NCBI RefSeq assembly: GCF_954871325.1
Contig: NC_088779.1
Coordinates: 20,586,846-20,650,845 of the forward strand
Reading direction: 5' to 3'
DNA from: Gordionus sp. m RMFG-2023
Lineage: Eukaryota; Nematomorpha; Gordioida; Chordodea; Parachordodidae
DNA length: 64,000 nucleotides
A model generated the notes under the pieces. That model was not told the DNA's origin and did no database searches. It worked only from the letters and a program-made list of their open reading frames with translations. Made by a program: the position numbers and the translations under genes. Shown in pieces: positions 1 to 11,563 of this stretch (positions within the stretch are counted from its first letter, which is position 1; each line of letters starts with the position of its first letter).

Positions 1-1470
1 GTCAAATAGTGTTGATAGATGGCTCCATTTTTGTAGATTAAGAACCGGCTTAGCGGAATGTGTTTTTCGCTCTAAGACCTCAACTTCGAGGTGATGGCCC
101 AAAGTATGGCTCTAACCTTAAGGAAAGTCAAAAAAATTAACTCTTACTAAAACAGATGATTTTTTAGACACGTGCAAGGTAGAGCCGATTTTTCTACACT
201 ACTTTTAAGTGTTAATAATATAAATATAAATAAAGTAATCATTTAAAAAAATTTCGGGACAGGCCCGGACCCAAAAAATAAAAATTCTAGGCGAGGCTGG
301 GAATTTATAAAAATTGAGCAGGGTTTTACCCCTTTACAGATACCATATCATGTTAAGTTATAAAAAAATAATCCCCATACCCCCCCCCCCCCCGAATATA
401 AATGTCATTATATATTACCCAATTTAAAATTTTTTAAATAATGACTGTATTGAAAATTTTCAAAAACAAAATTTATTAAAAAAGTGTGAACCAAATTTTT
501 TTTAAAATTAACATGGCCAAAGACTTCAGCGAGCTATAAGCTTACCTGTGAAACGTAGGGGGGGGGGTACTATAAAAGTTCCATCCATATGAAATCCTGG
601 TTATGCCTAAGCTGAATGTTTATAAAATATTTAACGGATAATGTTTTCTATTTTGTGCTAATTTAATATTATGTAAATCGAAGGATTTCGTTAAAAAAAT
701 ATATAAATTACTTTATAGCGGGATCCTTCATATGTTTGCTAAAAGTAGTAATGACTTTGTATGTTTGTTCAGCTAATTCCCTCGATGGTTCGATAATCAA
801 AGCTAGAGGCCCTGAAGGTTTTTTGCCACTCAGATTAACAGAGTTCAAAGCTATCATATAGAATTTATAGAAATTAAATTTAAATTGATTTACAATAGTG
901 AAACTATAAAAATTAATTATGAAATAAAGGATTTTATTATTAATTGGAGTTTAATGTTTCATCGTATAAAATTACTTAAATTTAAATTATAAAAAATTTT
1001 TCTAAAAAATCAACTTATATTAAATTCAGGGTTCTGACCACTGGTCCGAGATACCATAATTTTTAAAAATGAGCTTTGCCAGGCATACAAAACCCTAAGC
1101 AAAGATCCGACATTTTTCAGAAAGTGCAAGTGTAATATGCATTATAATATTCAATTCAAATATAATTTATTTTATCATAACAATAAATAGCGAATTTGTA
1201 CAAATAAACATGTTAAATCATAAAAATTAATAAGAAAATTACATTTTGAGATAAAATCATTAATAAAAATATTTTCCTTAGGTCTAGATCGATGATCAAA
1301 TGGCATAATTTTTATATCAATTAGTATATTTTATTTAAATCATTCCTTTTTATTTACAGAAAAATTCGAACCCGGCTTGGTCCGAGAAAAATGTCAAGAA
1401 CTTGGGTCTGGGTTTGATCCAGGACTCTGTAGAGCTCAAAAATTCACTGACAAAAAATTAGTAAAAATAC
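1..1470 (-). other. Left edge, presumably DDX1 intron 7
   Basis: No further DDX1 exon was found to the left of the donor at 1470. The stretch holds GC-rich words of the CCGGCCC type at about 250-310 and 1360-1440, a C14 run at 380-393, a G10 run at 558-567 and AT-rich filler. Confidence 0.6.
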
Positions 1471-1675
1471 CATTAATCGTTGATTCATCTACAATAACTT
1501 CTTTAGGTGCATTGCATAATGGAGTATACTCTTCCTTGGTAGGTAAATGACTTAAAGGTTGCTTGCCAAAATTTACTTTAACTCCTGAATTTTTGAGACA
1601 AATGGAAGGGTAGAGGGGCGTCTCCTTTAAATAATCGGGTATTTTATAAGCCATACCAAAATCTTTACCTTGGTG

Positions 1676-1711
<36 letters not shown>

Positions 1712-4700
1712 TTTAAATATAGCTAACATCTATGCTTAACATTATTAGTTTGTTTCAAATAATCGACTTGCAGAGGTACTTATTGCACAGTCCGCCGCGG
1801 ATTTTATTTGTTTTTCATTTTCAAGCTTTGTAAATAAATATATAAGGGATTTTCCAATATTTCCCATCTGATGTAAATGATAAAAAATTCGGCTTAGACT
1901 AAGTTTATTATTTTAATAGAACTACCCGGGCCAGGCTTTGATCTGGGCCTCAGCTTTAAATTAAGCCTTTTTCTATAAAAAAAGGGGGCTAAATATTTAT
2001 TATTTTGCGAAAATCATAAAATATCCTTTTAAAAAAGGTAAATATGATTAGTAAATTCAAAAATATATAGTGGGCTCAGTAATATAGTGTTCTATATCCA
2101 CTTTCAAAAATCTTTTCTAAAAGTTAAAATAAGTGTGTAACCATTTTTAGAAAACTTGATTGTATGATCATCTGTATTTAGATAGCATCCTATAGTGTCA
2201 CCGAATGTAAAAGATTCCCCATATGTATCAAATTGTTTGTTAAATGACTTTTTGCCAGTACCACCAAAACCGAACCCTAATCGATCAGTTCCTGATTTCG
2301 TAATAGTTAAAAGGTTAAAATCAAAGTTTGAAAGGGTGGAAAATCTAAAAACCGGAACAAGAACAATCTTTTAAAATTTATAGGAAGAACTAGAACCCAT
2401 TTTAAAAATGGATGATAGTTTAGATATTTTAAATTGTTTTCAAGAGTTTAAAACTGGAATCAAAATCAAAAACTCTCGAAATCATGGCAAATGTGAGAAT
2501 CGGATACCAATTTTCAAAATTATAAGAATGTGAACCATTTTTTTTTAAAAATATTTAAAACTCGAAATAGATTTTTAGTCTAAGTTCTAAAATTCTGGTT
2601 TAAATATTAAAAAAGCTATAAAATTATGTGTGGATTATTTTTAAAAAATTAGTCCGACGAATCCAATCTGACTATACTTTTTTTTCATAGATTCGAGTGT
2701 GAAAATTTATTTTAGAAACAGGTTCTGATTTTTTTTTAGACTATTGAAAAAGTACGATATTTCAATGGCGAAAAAAATTCTAAACACTGAAGAAAAACAA
2801 AATAATTTAAACATTTATGGAAATCTGAATCTGGTCCAGTCCCAAAATTTTGAATTCAAGGTTCAAATGCCATCAAGTCCAAAAAAATGAGTGATCGAGT
2901 CCCTCGGGAGTTCGGATTATCTTCTAATGAGATTTTAAAAATTTCAAAAAATGTTTATCATATTTTTACCTAGATCAAAGCTTGCTTGTTTGGATGACCA
3001 GCCCACCCTCACTAAACCATTCTCTTCTGTTATGCTGACTTCATAGTAATATTTGCCTTTGATCCTAGTGGAAATGGCTTTATTTGCTCTACAACCAAGC
3101 CATTGTTGGGTATGATTTTCACAAATACTTCTTTCTGGATCAATAGCTGTTAAATTTTTGATGTAGATATATTAAAAGGAATTATATATAATTATATAGA
3201 TGACCTTATAGTCAGAGGTGTAGTACAAAAATCGTTGGACCCCCACCAAAAAATAAAAATTATTATGGGGGCTCTCCCAGAGTTGCCAGATATTTTTCAC
3301 TCCTATGCTCAAATTTTCCTTTCACTTTTACCCAACCTTCAGGGTATATTGATAGAGCATATTCTTGAATAATATTACTTATACATAGTCTTTTGCAAAA
3401 TATTTGAAAATAATCTTTGAAATCCTGGATCAGTTAATTTATATAATAGTTTAAAATTTAAATAAGTTACTGTGAAAATTATTTATTTATTTCTTCTTTA
3501 TCATATTTGTCAAAATTAAGCAAGGTTAATAAAAAAAGTACAAAAATTCATTATGCTAAATTTCTTCAAAATTAATTTATTAAAGTATCCTACACACATG
3601 ATTGGTCTTATTATTATTAGAGAATAAACAAATTTATAAATAATATCTTAAAAATTTTCCACGCCATATTAAAAACTGGCATAGCTCAACTCAATCGCGG
3701 TCTTTTATGTGGGGAAATTGCTGGCAGTGGCTAGAGCCAGCAGAGCATATGCATACTTATACATATTAAATAAATTATGATATTTAGGACAAAATCTGAT
3801 TCAATAATATTTTTATTAATTTCATATTTACATTACAGTTATTATAATCAGGAACCTGGAACATGTGTTACTATTTCATTCTGACCAAAAAATTATGTTA
3901 TGTTTATAATTATTATGCTTTTAAAATAAAAAAAATTTTAAATAGTTTTTATATTGTTATTTTGCATGATATTTAACTTAATAAAAAAAATTATCATTTA
4001 TATTTGCAGAGTATAGTATTAACATACTGAATTTTATTGTTGAAAAACATTACTCAACACTAACTTGTTTTATTTTATAAACAGTTAAAATTATTTAAAA
4101 TTTTATTTCAAAAAAAGTTAATAATCTTATTTAAACATAATGATCTTTAAGATAAGTAATAATATTGTTATGTGAAGCAAACTGGAAAAAAAGGAAAAAA
4201 AAGAAGTTATGAATGAATCTTTATAAATATTATTATGATTAATCAAATTAAAATTTTCATTTTTAAGAATGTTCAAAACTGTTCCAGGAACATTCTTAAA
4301 ATTGCCATTCCTGTTCTGATTGAGTTCCATATTTTTTTTCAGAGATTCCAACCCCAGGCACTTTCTTTCATGTCCCTGATTAAAATAATATTTTTACCTT
4401 ATTTTCAAAAAAAAACATAATATTCTTATATTTTATTGATAATATTCAAAAAAAGTTTCCATTGGCACTATGGAGATAGTCTGAAACTCTAAATGATAAT
4501 TATATTTTGTTTTACAACAGTTCAGTTCTCAATGAAGATAAATTTAATCATTTCCTTTCTTTAGGCCATATAGTAGTCATTAGCCTAAAAATTTAATAAA
4601 TGATTCACCTGAATATGGAATTGAGAATATAAAATTGCATAAGTCTCTATAAGTGGAGTTATTGTTTACAAGGATATCCATCCATATTTACTGAAAATTC

Positions 4701-6257
4701 ATCACAATAAGAATAAAAATGTTAATATTCTCATAGAAAATCTATACTTGCTATTTTGTAATTAATGTCAATTTTTTGAAATTCTTTAAATGTTGGACAT
4801 TTTTATAACATCATATGGCTAAGATACAATGAATTTATGGACTTTTTGAGAAAAAATGTGGGTATGAGGAAACACAACTGAGTTCAATTTTAGGCTTGAA
4901 ATCTTGTGGATTATAACCATATCATAATATTTGATAAACATGGTTTATCCCCATAAAATAAGGCTTAGTGTTGTTAAACAGACCAATTTGGGTCAAATTT
5001 TAAAAATGGTCAGATTAAGATTTTAGCCAAAATAATGTGTGACAGGTTGCTCATGAATGGCTTAATACTAATAAAGCCAATTACAACCTATTTATATGAA
5101 AAATGTTGGCTGGACCCACCCATAATGTGTGGATGTTTATTACACTCATAGTATGAAATATTTCCTATATTCCAGAGACCTGCAGGCAAAAAAAAATGAT
5201 ATTTAAGCCTGGGCTAAACTTAATATTTTTTTAAAAAATCCAGGCAAAGCCAATTTAAAAATATATTTAAATTGTATCAATTAATCGATTAAAAATCATA
5301 TAATAGAGCATATATTCATTTAATCAGTGTTAAACAGCTTGATTTTGGTGCTTTTTAAAATGGCCCAATTAAGATTTTAAACCAAAATAGTATTATGGAG
5401 ATATGCTCATAGATAGCAGAAAACCCTATGATATAGAGGTATACCACTCCTCGCTGTAGTAATTTGAGGAATATATTACATAACCCTCTTAAAGAGGTGC
5501 AAACCTTTTGCTATACATAATATTATTTAGGTTAAAATCTTAACTGGGCCATTTTAAAAAATTAACCTATATCAGGTCGTTAAATAACACTAAATGTAAT
5601 GTCCATTTTTCAATTTTTATTTGAAACAATTTGCAAAATAGAGCAACAAAAATAAGCTAGATAAAATAATTTTCAAAAAAAATATTAAATCAGTCTTGAA
5701 AATAAAACTTTTTAATTCCAGGTTAAATATTAGCTTAACAGGTCTTTGATATATGCATAATATATTTTAGGTTTAACTTACATAATCCAGGTTTGCTATC
5801 ATGTTGATTCAAAGCCCAATCTTTAGTTTAATAGTTAAAAAAAAATAAAGATTAGATATACCTGATAAAAATGATTGTTTTTTTCCTTTTCCCTCCTTAA
5901 TATCTCTAAGAGTTTCATAAACCATTTGGATAATAGGCAAACAAAATGCCTATAGGAATAAGAATATTAATTGTTATAAAGTTTAAATTACTCCAGTTTT
6001 TCCACTACCAGTTTCTGCAGCCATAAGAACATCTCCTCCACCTAAAATCAAGGGAATTGCTTCTGCTTGAACGTCTGTTGGTAACCTATAATATATATAT
6101 TAATATGATAGAGCCTTTGTAACTACATCCAATCCATTTCTTCGATAGATTGTCCAATCTCTGGCATTAACCCAAATTCTAATTATTTTTATAAAGCAAA
6201 AATAAGATGGTTAAATATTATAATATGTTTATAAAATATACCTTCAAAAGCTGTCAT
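1471..6257 (-). CDS. DDX1: DEAD-box RNA helicase DDX1, N-terminal half (partial, continues off the left edge)
   Basis: DDX1 is an ATP-dependent RNA helicase acting in RNA processing and tRNA ligation. Seven exons are readable on the minus strand: 6257-6242, 6178-6127, 6085-5992, 5949-5862, 3146-2970, 2291-2142 and 1668-1471. All junctions are GT-AG and all phases agree, giving about 258 residues. Exon 2 encodes the [14 protein letters not shown] segment and exon 3 the Q-motif/Walker A region with [10 protein letters not shown]. Exons 5-7 encode the SPRY domain that is inserted into RecA lobe 1 only in DDX1 ([59 protein letters not shown]). I chose the ATG at 6257 because it aligns with the family start (MTAFE). 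No break is visible. Introns 1-3 are 63, 41 and 42 nt; introns 4-6 are about 2715, 678 and 473 nt and hold repeats. The DEAD motif and second RecA lobe must lie left of position 1. Identification is by remembered family sequence and is strong. Confidence 0.93.
1679..1710. repeat. (TA)n microsatellite beside a DDX1 splice acceptor
   Basis: About 16 TA units lie just upstream of the DDX1 exon 7 acceptor at 1670-1669 in gene orientation, where the polypyrimidine or branch region would be. Confidence 0.9.
4967..5075. mobile_element. Half copy of the same MITE family
   Basis: The stretch starts AGTGTTGTTAAACAGACC and continues with AAAAATGGTCAGATTAAG and AGCCAAAATAATGTG, matching the left arm of the MITE at 5326-5591. 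No clear right arm was found, so this appears to be a one-ended or decayed copy. Confidence 0.55.
5326..5591. mobile_element. MITE with about 75-bp terminal inverted repeats
   Basis: The segment begins AGTGTTAAACAG and the reverse complement of its right end begins AGTGTTATTTAACG. Both arms then run through a shared AAAATGGCCCA and TTAAGATTTTAA block over about 75 bp. No coding capacity is present. It sits inside DDX1 intron 4. I could not define the target duplication with certainty. The superfamily is not assigned. Confidence 0.7.
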
Positions 6258-6429
6258 GATAAATCAGATGGTAAAAATATAATGTGCAAAATATAGAAAA
6301 GTGACAATGAAGAAATAAAAATATTTAAATGAAAAAATTGGAAAAATCATTATTTTATTATATCAAAATGAATAAAAATGGTCAAAATTTTTAACTTAAT
6401 GATAATAATAATTTTGAAAAATGATAATT
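6258..6429. other. Short spacer upstream of DDX1
   Basis: AT-rich sequence between the DDX1 start and an LTR-element remnant. The DDX1 promoter should lie here or just beyond, but no specific motif can be supported. Confidence 0.4.
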
Positions 6430-7350
6430 ATAAGGACTGAGCATTACCAAGCAAGCTACAAGACAACTTACGATAAGGATATCGAACTTACGATTTAAAC
6501 AAACCAGCGATTGGGACAAGCCAACGACTACAATGACTTATGAAACAACTAGATGACTAAAACGATAAACCACTTGGGCAACAAACTCTCTATGACAGCT
6601 TAGATGATTTCATGGGAAGGCTTTTTAGAAGAGGGAGAATGTTATATTATAGGAATTAACAAATGCCTATGAAGTTATTTTGTTTTGATGATTTTATTTT
6701 TATATTTTAGATACGAACTTATGAAAATAATAACGAATCTAATTTTTAAGAATTCTATTATTACTGACATACCATTAAATAATTTCAATATGTAGTAAAG
6801 GCAACTGAATTATGACAACGATGAAATCTAAACAGTTAGTATCAATACTGGATGTTATCTTTTAATATTAATAATAGATATAAATATATTTTAAGAATCA
6901 TATTATTTATGTTTATGCTTTAGTTGTATAATTATATTTAATAACAACTACATAGAAAAATTATATAAAAATTACTTTAATGTCATTGTTTTTTTAGAAA
7001 TTAGAGGTTGGACAAAATTACCTAGATTTCCTTAATTTCAGTCACAAGTTGCTTTCTTTTTAATGATGATATGATACTTTACTTATGATACCTGTTCTTT
7101 TTAATTTTATTTTTTAGTAGCTTTTTTTATATTAATTTAATTTTGATATCATTTTAATTTTTAATTAAAGATGATTTAACAAATAATAATTAATTTTAAT
7201 ATTTATAAACCTCTAATTTTATTTAATTAAAATTTATTATATAAGTTATCTGGAAGGTGGACCTTTTATATCTTTATATTTTACTTCTTTCATTGCTATA
7301 TTCATTAACTCATTACGACACTTATGACTCAGATGTAGTTCCACCCTCAT
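6430..7350 (+). mobile_element. Ty3/gypsy-like 3' end: tail, polypurine tract and LTR remnant (fossil)
   Basis: A more balanced-composition stretch at 6430-6630 ends in a purine tract (AGAAGAGGGAGAA) directly followed by TGTTATATTATAGG at 6648. This is the usual junction of polypurine tract and 3' LTR in Ty3/gypsy elements. A plausible LTR end lies near 7345 (ATATAAC), but it is fuzzy. No pol is attached. It resembles the 3' ends at 16492 and 55347 in layout and appears old and broken. Confidence 0.5.
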
Positions 7351-7489
7351 ATAACTTCCTATTTGGTTTACAAAGTTGTTGGTATTTCTGAGAAAATTTA
7401 AAATAATTATATAGAAGTTTGGTCACATATGACCAACATACTAAAAAAATTTTTTTTTATCTTATTCTATAAATTTTTATTTTATTTTT

Positions 7490-7815
7490 GACAGACATTT
7501 TCCTTGTATTTATTAATTCTGTTTCATAAAATATATATTTTTTTTATAATTTTTATAGAATTTTATAATTTTTTTTTATAGAATTCTGTCTAGAAAACCT
7601 AATAAAATATATTATTTTATAGAATTTTATTTTTTTTTATAATATTTCTATCTAGAAAACCTGATAGAATATATTTTTTTTTATAAATTTTATAATTTAT
7701 TTTATAGAACTTTACAATTTTTATATTAAATTCTGTCTGAAAAATTTGATAGAATATATTTTTTTCTAAATTTTATAATTTTTTTATAGAATTCTGTCTA
7801 GAAAACTTGTTAAAT
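7490..7815. repeat. AT-rich tandem repeat, units of about 60-85 bp
   Basis: The words TTCTGTCTAGAAAAC (or a near variant) and AATATATTTTTTT recur four to five times between 7560 and 7810 with variable spacing. The array lies just upstream of the LINE. No coding content was found. Confidence 0.7.
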
Positions 7816-8280
7816 ATTTATTAAAATTAAAAACATTGTTTTAATAATTACTTTAAAATTAATTCTAACTTTTATACCATATTTTAATTTTATTAAAATA
7901 TATTGGTAATAATTTAATTAATTTCTTGTAACAATAACTTATAACTTGTTGTTTAATATTTTCTATAGCTTGATCTTTATGACCAGCCGATTTTCCTAAA
8001 GTAACTTTCTTATTTCCTATAATACAATAGTTATTTTTTTAGAAATTTCTTCTCTCTTGGTAACCTTACACATTTTAATTTAATATCCTACATTTTTAAG
8101 AACATGTAATCCTTTATTTTTGAATTTTGTATTATACTTAAAATAGTAATTTATCTATAACCAATTATCCATAACTATATTTAGCACTTATTTTCAAAAT
8201 TTCTTTACTTTTACGTAATTTTTTTGATCTGAAATTATTTTAGTTAAACGTTCATCTCAGATTCAAGCGTACATACTAAA
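7816..8280. other. AT-rich stretch with a short minus-strand open segment
   Basis: A minus-strand open segment at about 8035-7880 reads roughly 50 codons (containing GKSAGHKDQAIENIKQQ) and shares no family I recognise. A second short frame beginning MCKVTKREE lies next to it in another frame. It could be a decayed gene or element; nothing else is visible. Confidence 0.3.
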
Positions 8281-11157
8281 ATGGAGCATATTATTTTTGG
8301 TAAGTTACAAATAGCGTCTTTCAATATAAATGAATGAAAAACAAATTAGTAGTATTGCTTAGAGATTTTGCATTCATGAAATTAGATATCGTAGGTATCC
8401 AAGAAACCCACTGCCCAGGAAATAATACCGCAGACTTTAAAGATTATAAGCTCTTTTGTTCTGGTACTACCTCCAATAACTGGTCTGGAATTGCATTCCT
8501 AATAAACAAAAGAATACAAAAATCAATCATCAAATTTGTACACATATCTGAAAGATGTGGTCTCCTCTATCTGAATACTAAATTTAAACCTACAATAATT
8601 ATTAATTTATATGCTCCACCTAGAAAAAATGATAGACTAAGTTTTATTGACACAATGACCACCTTGATTGATTCTTTGCCATCAATTATTAGGTGATCTT
8701 AATCTGAAAATTGGTAAAATTATAGAGTATGCTAATATGAATATTATCGGAAATGTAATTTTACAACAATCCAATAGTGAAGATAGTAAAATATTACTAG
8801 ATCTTTGTAAAAACAAAAACTTTAAAATTGAAAATACTTTTTTTCACCATCGTGAGATAAACACTTATACTTTTGTAAGAGCTAATTAGAAATCCCAAAT
8901 AGATTTCTTCATATCAAATATTCATGGGTGGTTTGATGATGTTATAGTGTCTACTAATATTAAATTGACGGATCACAGAATAGTAGTAGCCAAAATAACT
9001 ATAAAAAATATATGGGGATACCATAATGGGGTCAGTCCAAATACATCTATTCACAGGGAAAATCTCTTAAAACCCCTCCTCTCCAGAAAACAAATTAAAG
9101 CTCAATCGCAAGATGACTTGCTGCTATTCGATCAAATACTTGTCAGGAAAAGAGATAATTTTCTAAACATGACCTCGAATGGAAGTATTGATAAATTCTG
9201 GAACCTTTTCAAAAAAGATATTACATATTCTTATAATAGGCTACCTAATATAAATATTAATTCAAGGAGTGAATGTTTAACAAATGAAACAATAGCAAAA
9301 ATCAATCAGCTTAGAGAAGGTAACAACCTGAATAAATTGTGAAAAGATGTAGAAAAATTGTTAAGGAGCGATAGAAGGAGATACATTGCAATAAAAGCCT
9401 TTGAAATTGATAATGATATGAAAGAAAATAGAATCTATGTTATAAAAAATTGAATTATTTTTGCAAACCGTACAGCTTTAAGAAACTTCCCTATTTAGTT
9501 TTAGCAAATGGAAAGCAAATTTCGGATCAAGACGAGCAAATAGCGTTATGGTTAGATTACTATATGAAGGTCTTCGACTCAAGAAAAGCCGTAAACGAAC
9601 ATAAGAGAACACTCAATCCCTCCTCCGTCCAGTTTCTCCACTGTTAAAATTGGGAAAGCAATCACTAAACTGCGTAATAATAAAGCCCCTGGGCTAGATA
9701 AAATAATGGCTGAACATCTTAAAATAGCACCAAACACTATATCCTCCTATCTACTACCTCTCTTTAACAAAATATGGGATAGTGGTGAAACTCCCAAAGA
9801 ATGGAATATCTCTTTATTATGTAATTTCCCCAAGATAAAAGACCCAAAAAATTTCAAAGATTATCGCGCGATTGCCCTCACATCTACTATGTCTAAAATA
9901 TTCATGGTTCTGATAAAAAACAAAATCATGTCATCTCTGCCAACCTTGCTTCCGAAATATATTAATGCCTACAGACCAAAGAAAAATATACTAAAACCAA
10001 TTTTAGCACTAAAAATAATAATACAAAAATGTTGGAAATATAAAATTCCCGCCTACTTCACTTTTGTTGATTTCAGTAGAGTTTTCATAATGTAAATCAT
10101 GATGCTTTATGGAAGATGCTGCTGGAATGCGGGATTGAATCAAATATAATTCACATATTAAAAACCACTACACGAATCTTACCGGTTGTATCAAGATCAA
10201 CAATAAGACATCCCCCCTCTCCTTTTAAGATTAAGAAAGGTGTGAAACAGGGATGTGTACTTTCACCTCTTCTGTTAATATCATAATGTATAAAATTATA
10301 AATGAAGTCTCGGGAGCCGCAAGTTTAATGGATCTGAGCCCAAACGCAAAGTTACATCTAGAAAATAGAATAATATCATATGCGGATGACATCGCTCTTG
10401 TGTCTGTAAGCATCAAAGAAACGGAAAATCTGTTATACATACTAGAAAATTTAAGTCTAAAAATGTATTTGAAAATAAATTTTAACAAAAAAGTCATTCT
10501 TCCTTCCCCTAGTGCAACCCAAAATCCAAATATCATAATTGGTGGTAATATTATTAAGATAGTAGATAAAATTAAATACTTAGGCATATTGTTGGACAAC
10601 AAGGGCTGCTGTAAAGATGAATTGAAAATTAGAATACAAAAAACGAGAGGGGCGTTTTATAAATATATGAAAATTTGGAAAACGAAAGAGATTTCTATAT
10701 ACACCAGACTAAGAATTTTCAATTCTACTATAATTCATATATTATTATTTGGCGGAGATTTATGGGAAATTAATAAAACAGAAAATAGAAGATTACAATC
10801 ATTCATAAATAACTGCCTCCGAACTATAAATGGCATCTTTTACCCAAAAGTAATGTTTAATATTTATGGAGAATATCAAAACACACTCCAATTCATATTA
10901 CATTATAGAAACGTCGCATTCAATTCCTAGCTCACATCATAAGAAACTCGGATCATAATCTAGTTCATGACGCCATTACATGGCTCTACACTTATAATAG
11001 GAAAGAATATACAAAATATAAATCTTTATGGTTTTATAAAACCATAAAAGATATTATGGAACTAAACTTAAACATGAAACAATTTATTAAGTTAAACAAC
11101 TGCAAAAATTCCATAAAGAAGCTCTTCAGAATTAAAGACAAATATTTTAAATAAAAA
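8281..11157 (+). mobile_element. Non-LTR retrotransposon (LINE), broken, with APE endonuclease and reverse transcriptase
   Basis: Conceptual products read in order along the plus strand. An apurinic-type endonuclease lies at about 8300-9000, with ASFNIN at its start and IVGIQETHCPG and NLYAPPRKND further in. A linker follows at 8947-9650. Reverse transcriptase runs from about 9650 to 10930, with NNKAPGLDKIMAEHL, YRAIALTSTMSKIF, FTFVDFSRVF, GVKQGCVLSPLL, the catalytic YADDIALVS near 10380 and the thumb motif YLGILLDN. A decayed tail ends in A-rich sequence at about 11140-11157. Open frames change at least five times (8334-8696, 8668-8889, 8947-9342, 9450-9647, 9706-10095, 10253-10930), so the copy is dead. 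The endonuclease plus RT layout fits RTE-like or neighbouring clades, but I cannot fix the clade. No ORF1 was found. Confidence 0.9.
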
Positions 11158-11294
11158 ATATCTGGGCTTGTTTTTAAAATGAATGAACTAGTATTTTCCA
11201 AACCTTTTCAGGACTTCAGGACAAACCAAAATGGAATTGTTATGCTCTTTAAATTTTTTTTTTGTATAGTATGAAATTACAGCTTTAATTATAA

Positions 11295-11563
11295 AAAATT
11301 AAATTTAAAATCAGCCACAACCCACCTTTAAAGTAATTATATACTGCAGTTCTTGGGCATAGGCTCTTTTTTGCCCCGCTCTTTTTCTTAAAGCCTATGG
11401 ACGTCTGTAACATTTTTCGAAATGTTGGGCGTACAAGTACGTGCGGCTTGCCCACAAACGTGTAGAGGGCTCCTCATATTTTTTTAAAATTTCACCCAAA
11501 TTAATTTATGTTCCAATTAGATGGAAATGGGGAATACCTAGCGTAGCTCTGTTGTATGCGCTA
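11295..11563 (+). repeat. Dispersed repeat R1, copy 1
   Basis: About 265 bp that recur inverted at 25381-25645. Shared blocks include AAAATCAGCCA, CCCACCTTTAAAGTAATTA, TTTCGAAATGTTG, ACAAGTACGTGCGGCTTGCC, CACAAACGTGT, GGGCTCCTCAT and CCTAGCGTAGCTCTGTTGTA. It is far more GC-rich than its surroundings. No long frame is present, and no clear Pol III B box was seen. The nature is unknown; a short non-autonomous element is the simplest reading. Confidence 0.75.

Larger units (their letters stand above)
3147..5861 (-). other. DDX1 intron 4, repeat-filled
   Basis: This intron of about 2.7 kb separates the Walker A exons from the SPRY exons. Donor at 5861 and acceptor at 3147 follow GT-AG and preserve phase 1. 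It holds one complete and one half MITE of the same family (5326-5591 and 4967-5075), GC-rich words at 5160-5260, a hAT-like scrap near 4255-4360 and otherwise plain AT-rich sequence. The small open frames in it (4127-4420) show no recognisable protein. Confidence 0.75.

Noticed and set aside
4127-4420. Overlapping 74- and 61-codon frames on opposite strands
   Set aside because: They lie inside DDX1 intron 4, are low-complexity and match nothing; treated as chance.
8260-8290. U6 snRNA-like words (ACATACTAAAATGGA)
   Set aside because: Only a short match; no downstream U6 sequence; it lies at the LINE 5' end.
10231-10602. 123-codon minus-strand frame
   Set aside because: It is the antisense shadow of the LINE reverse transcriptase.
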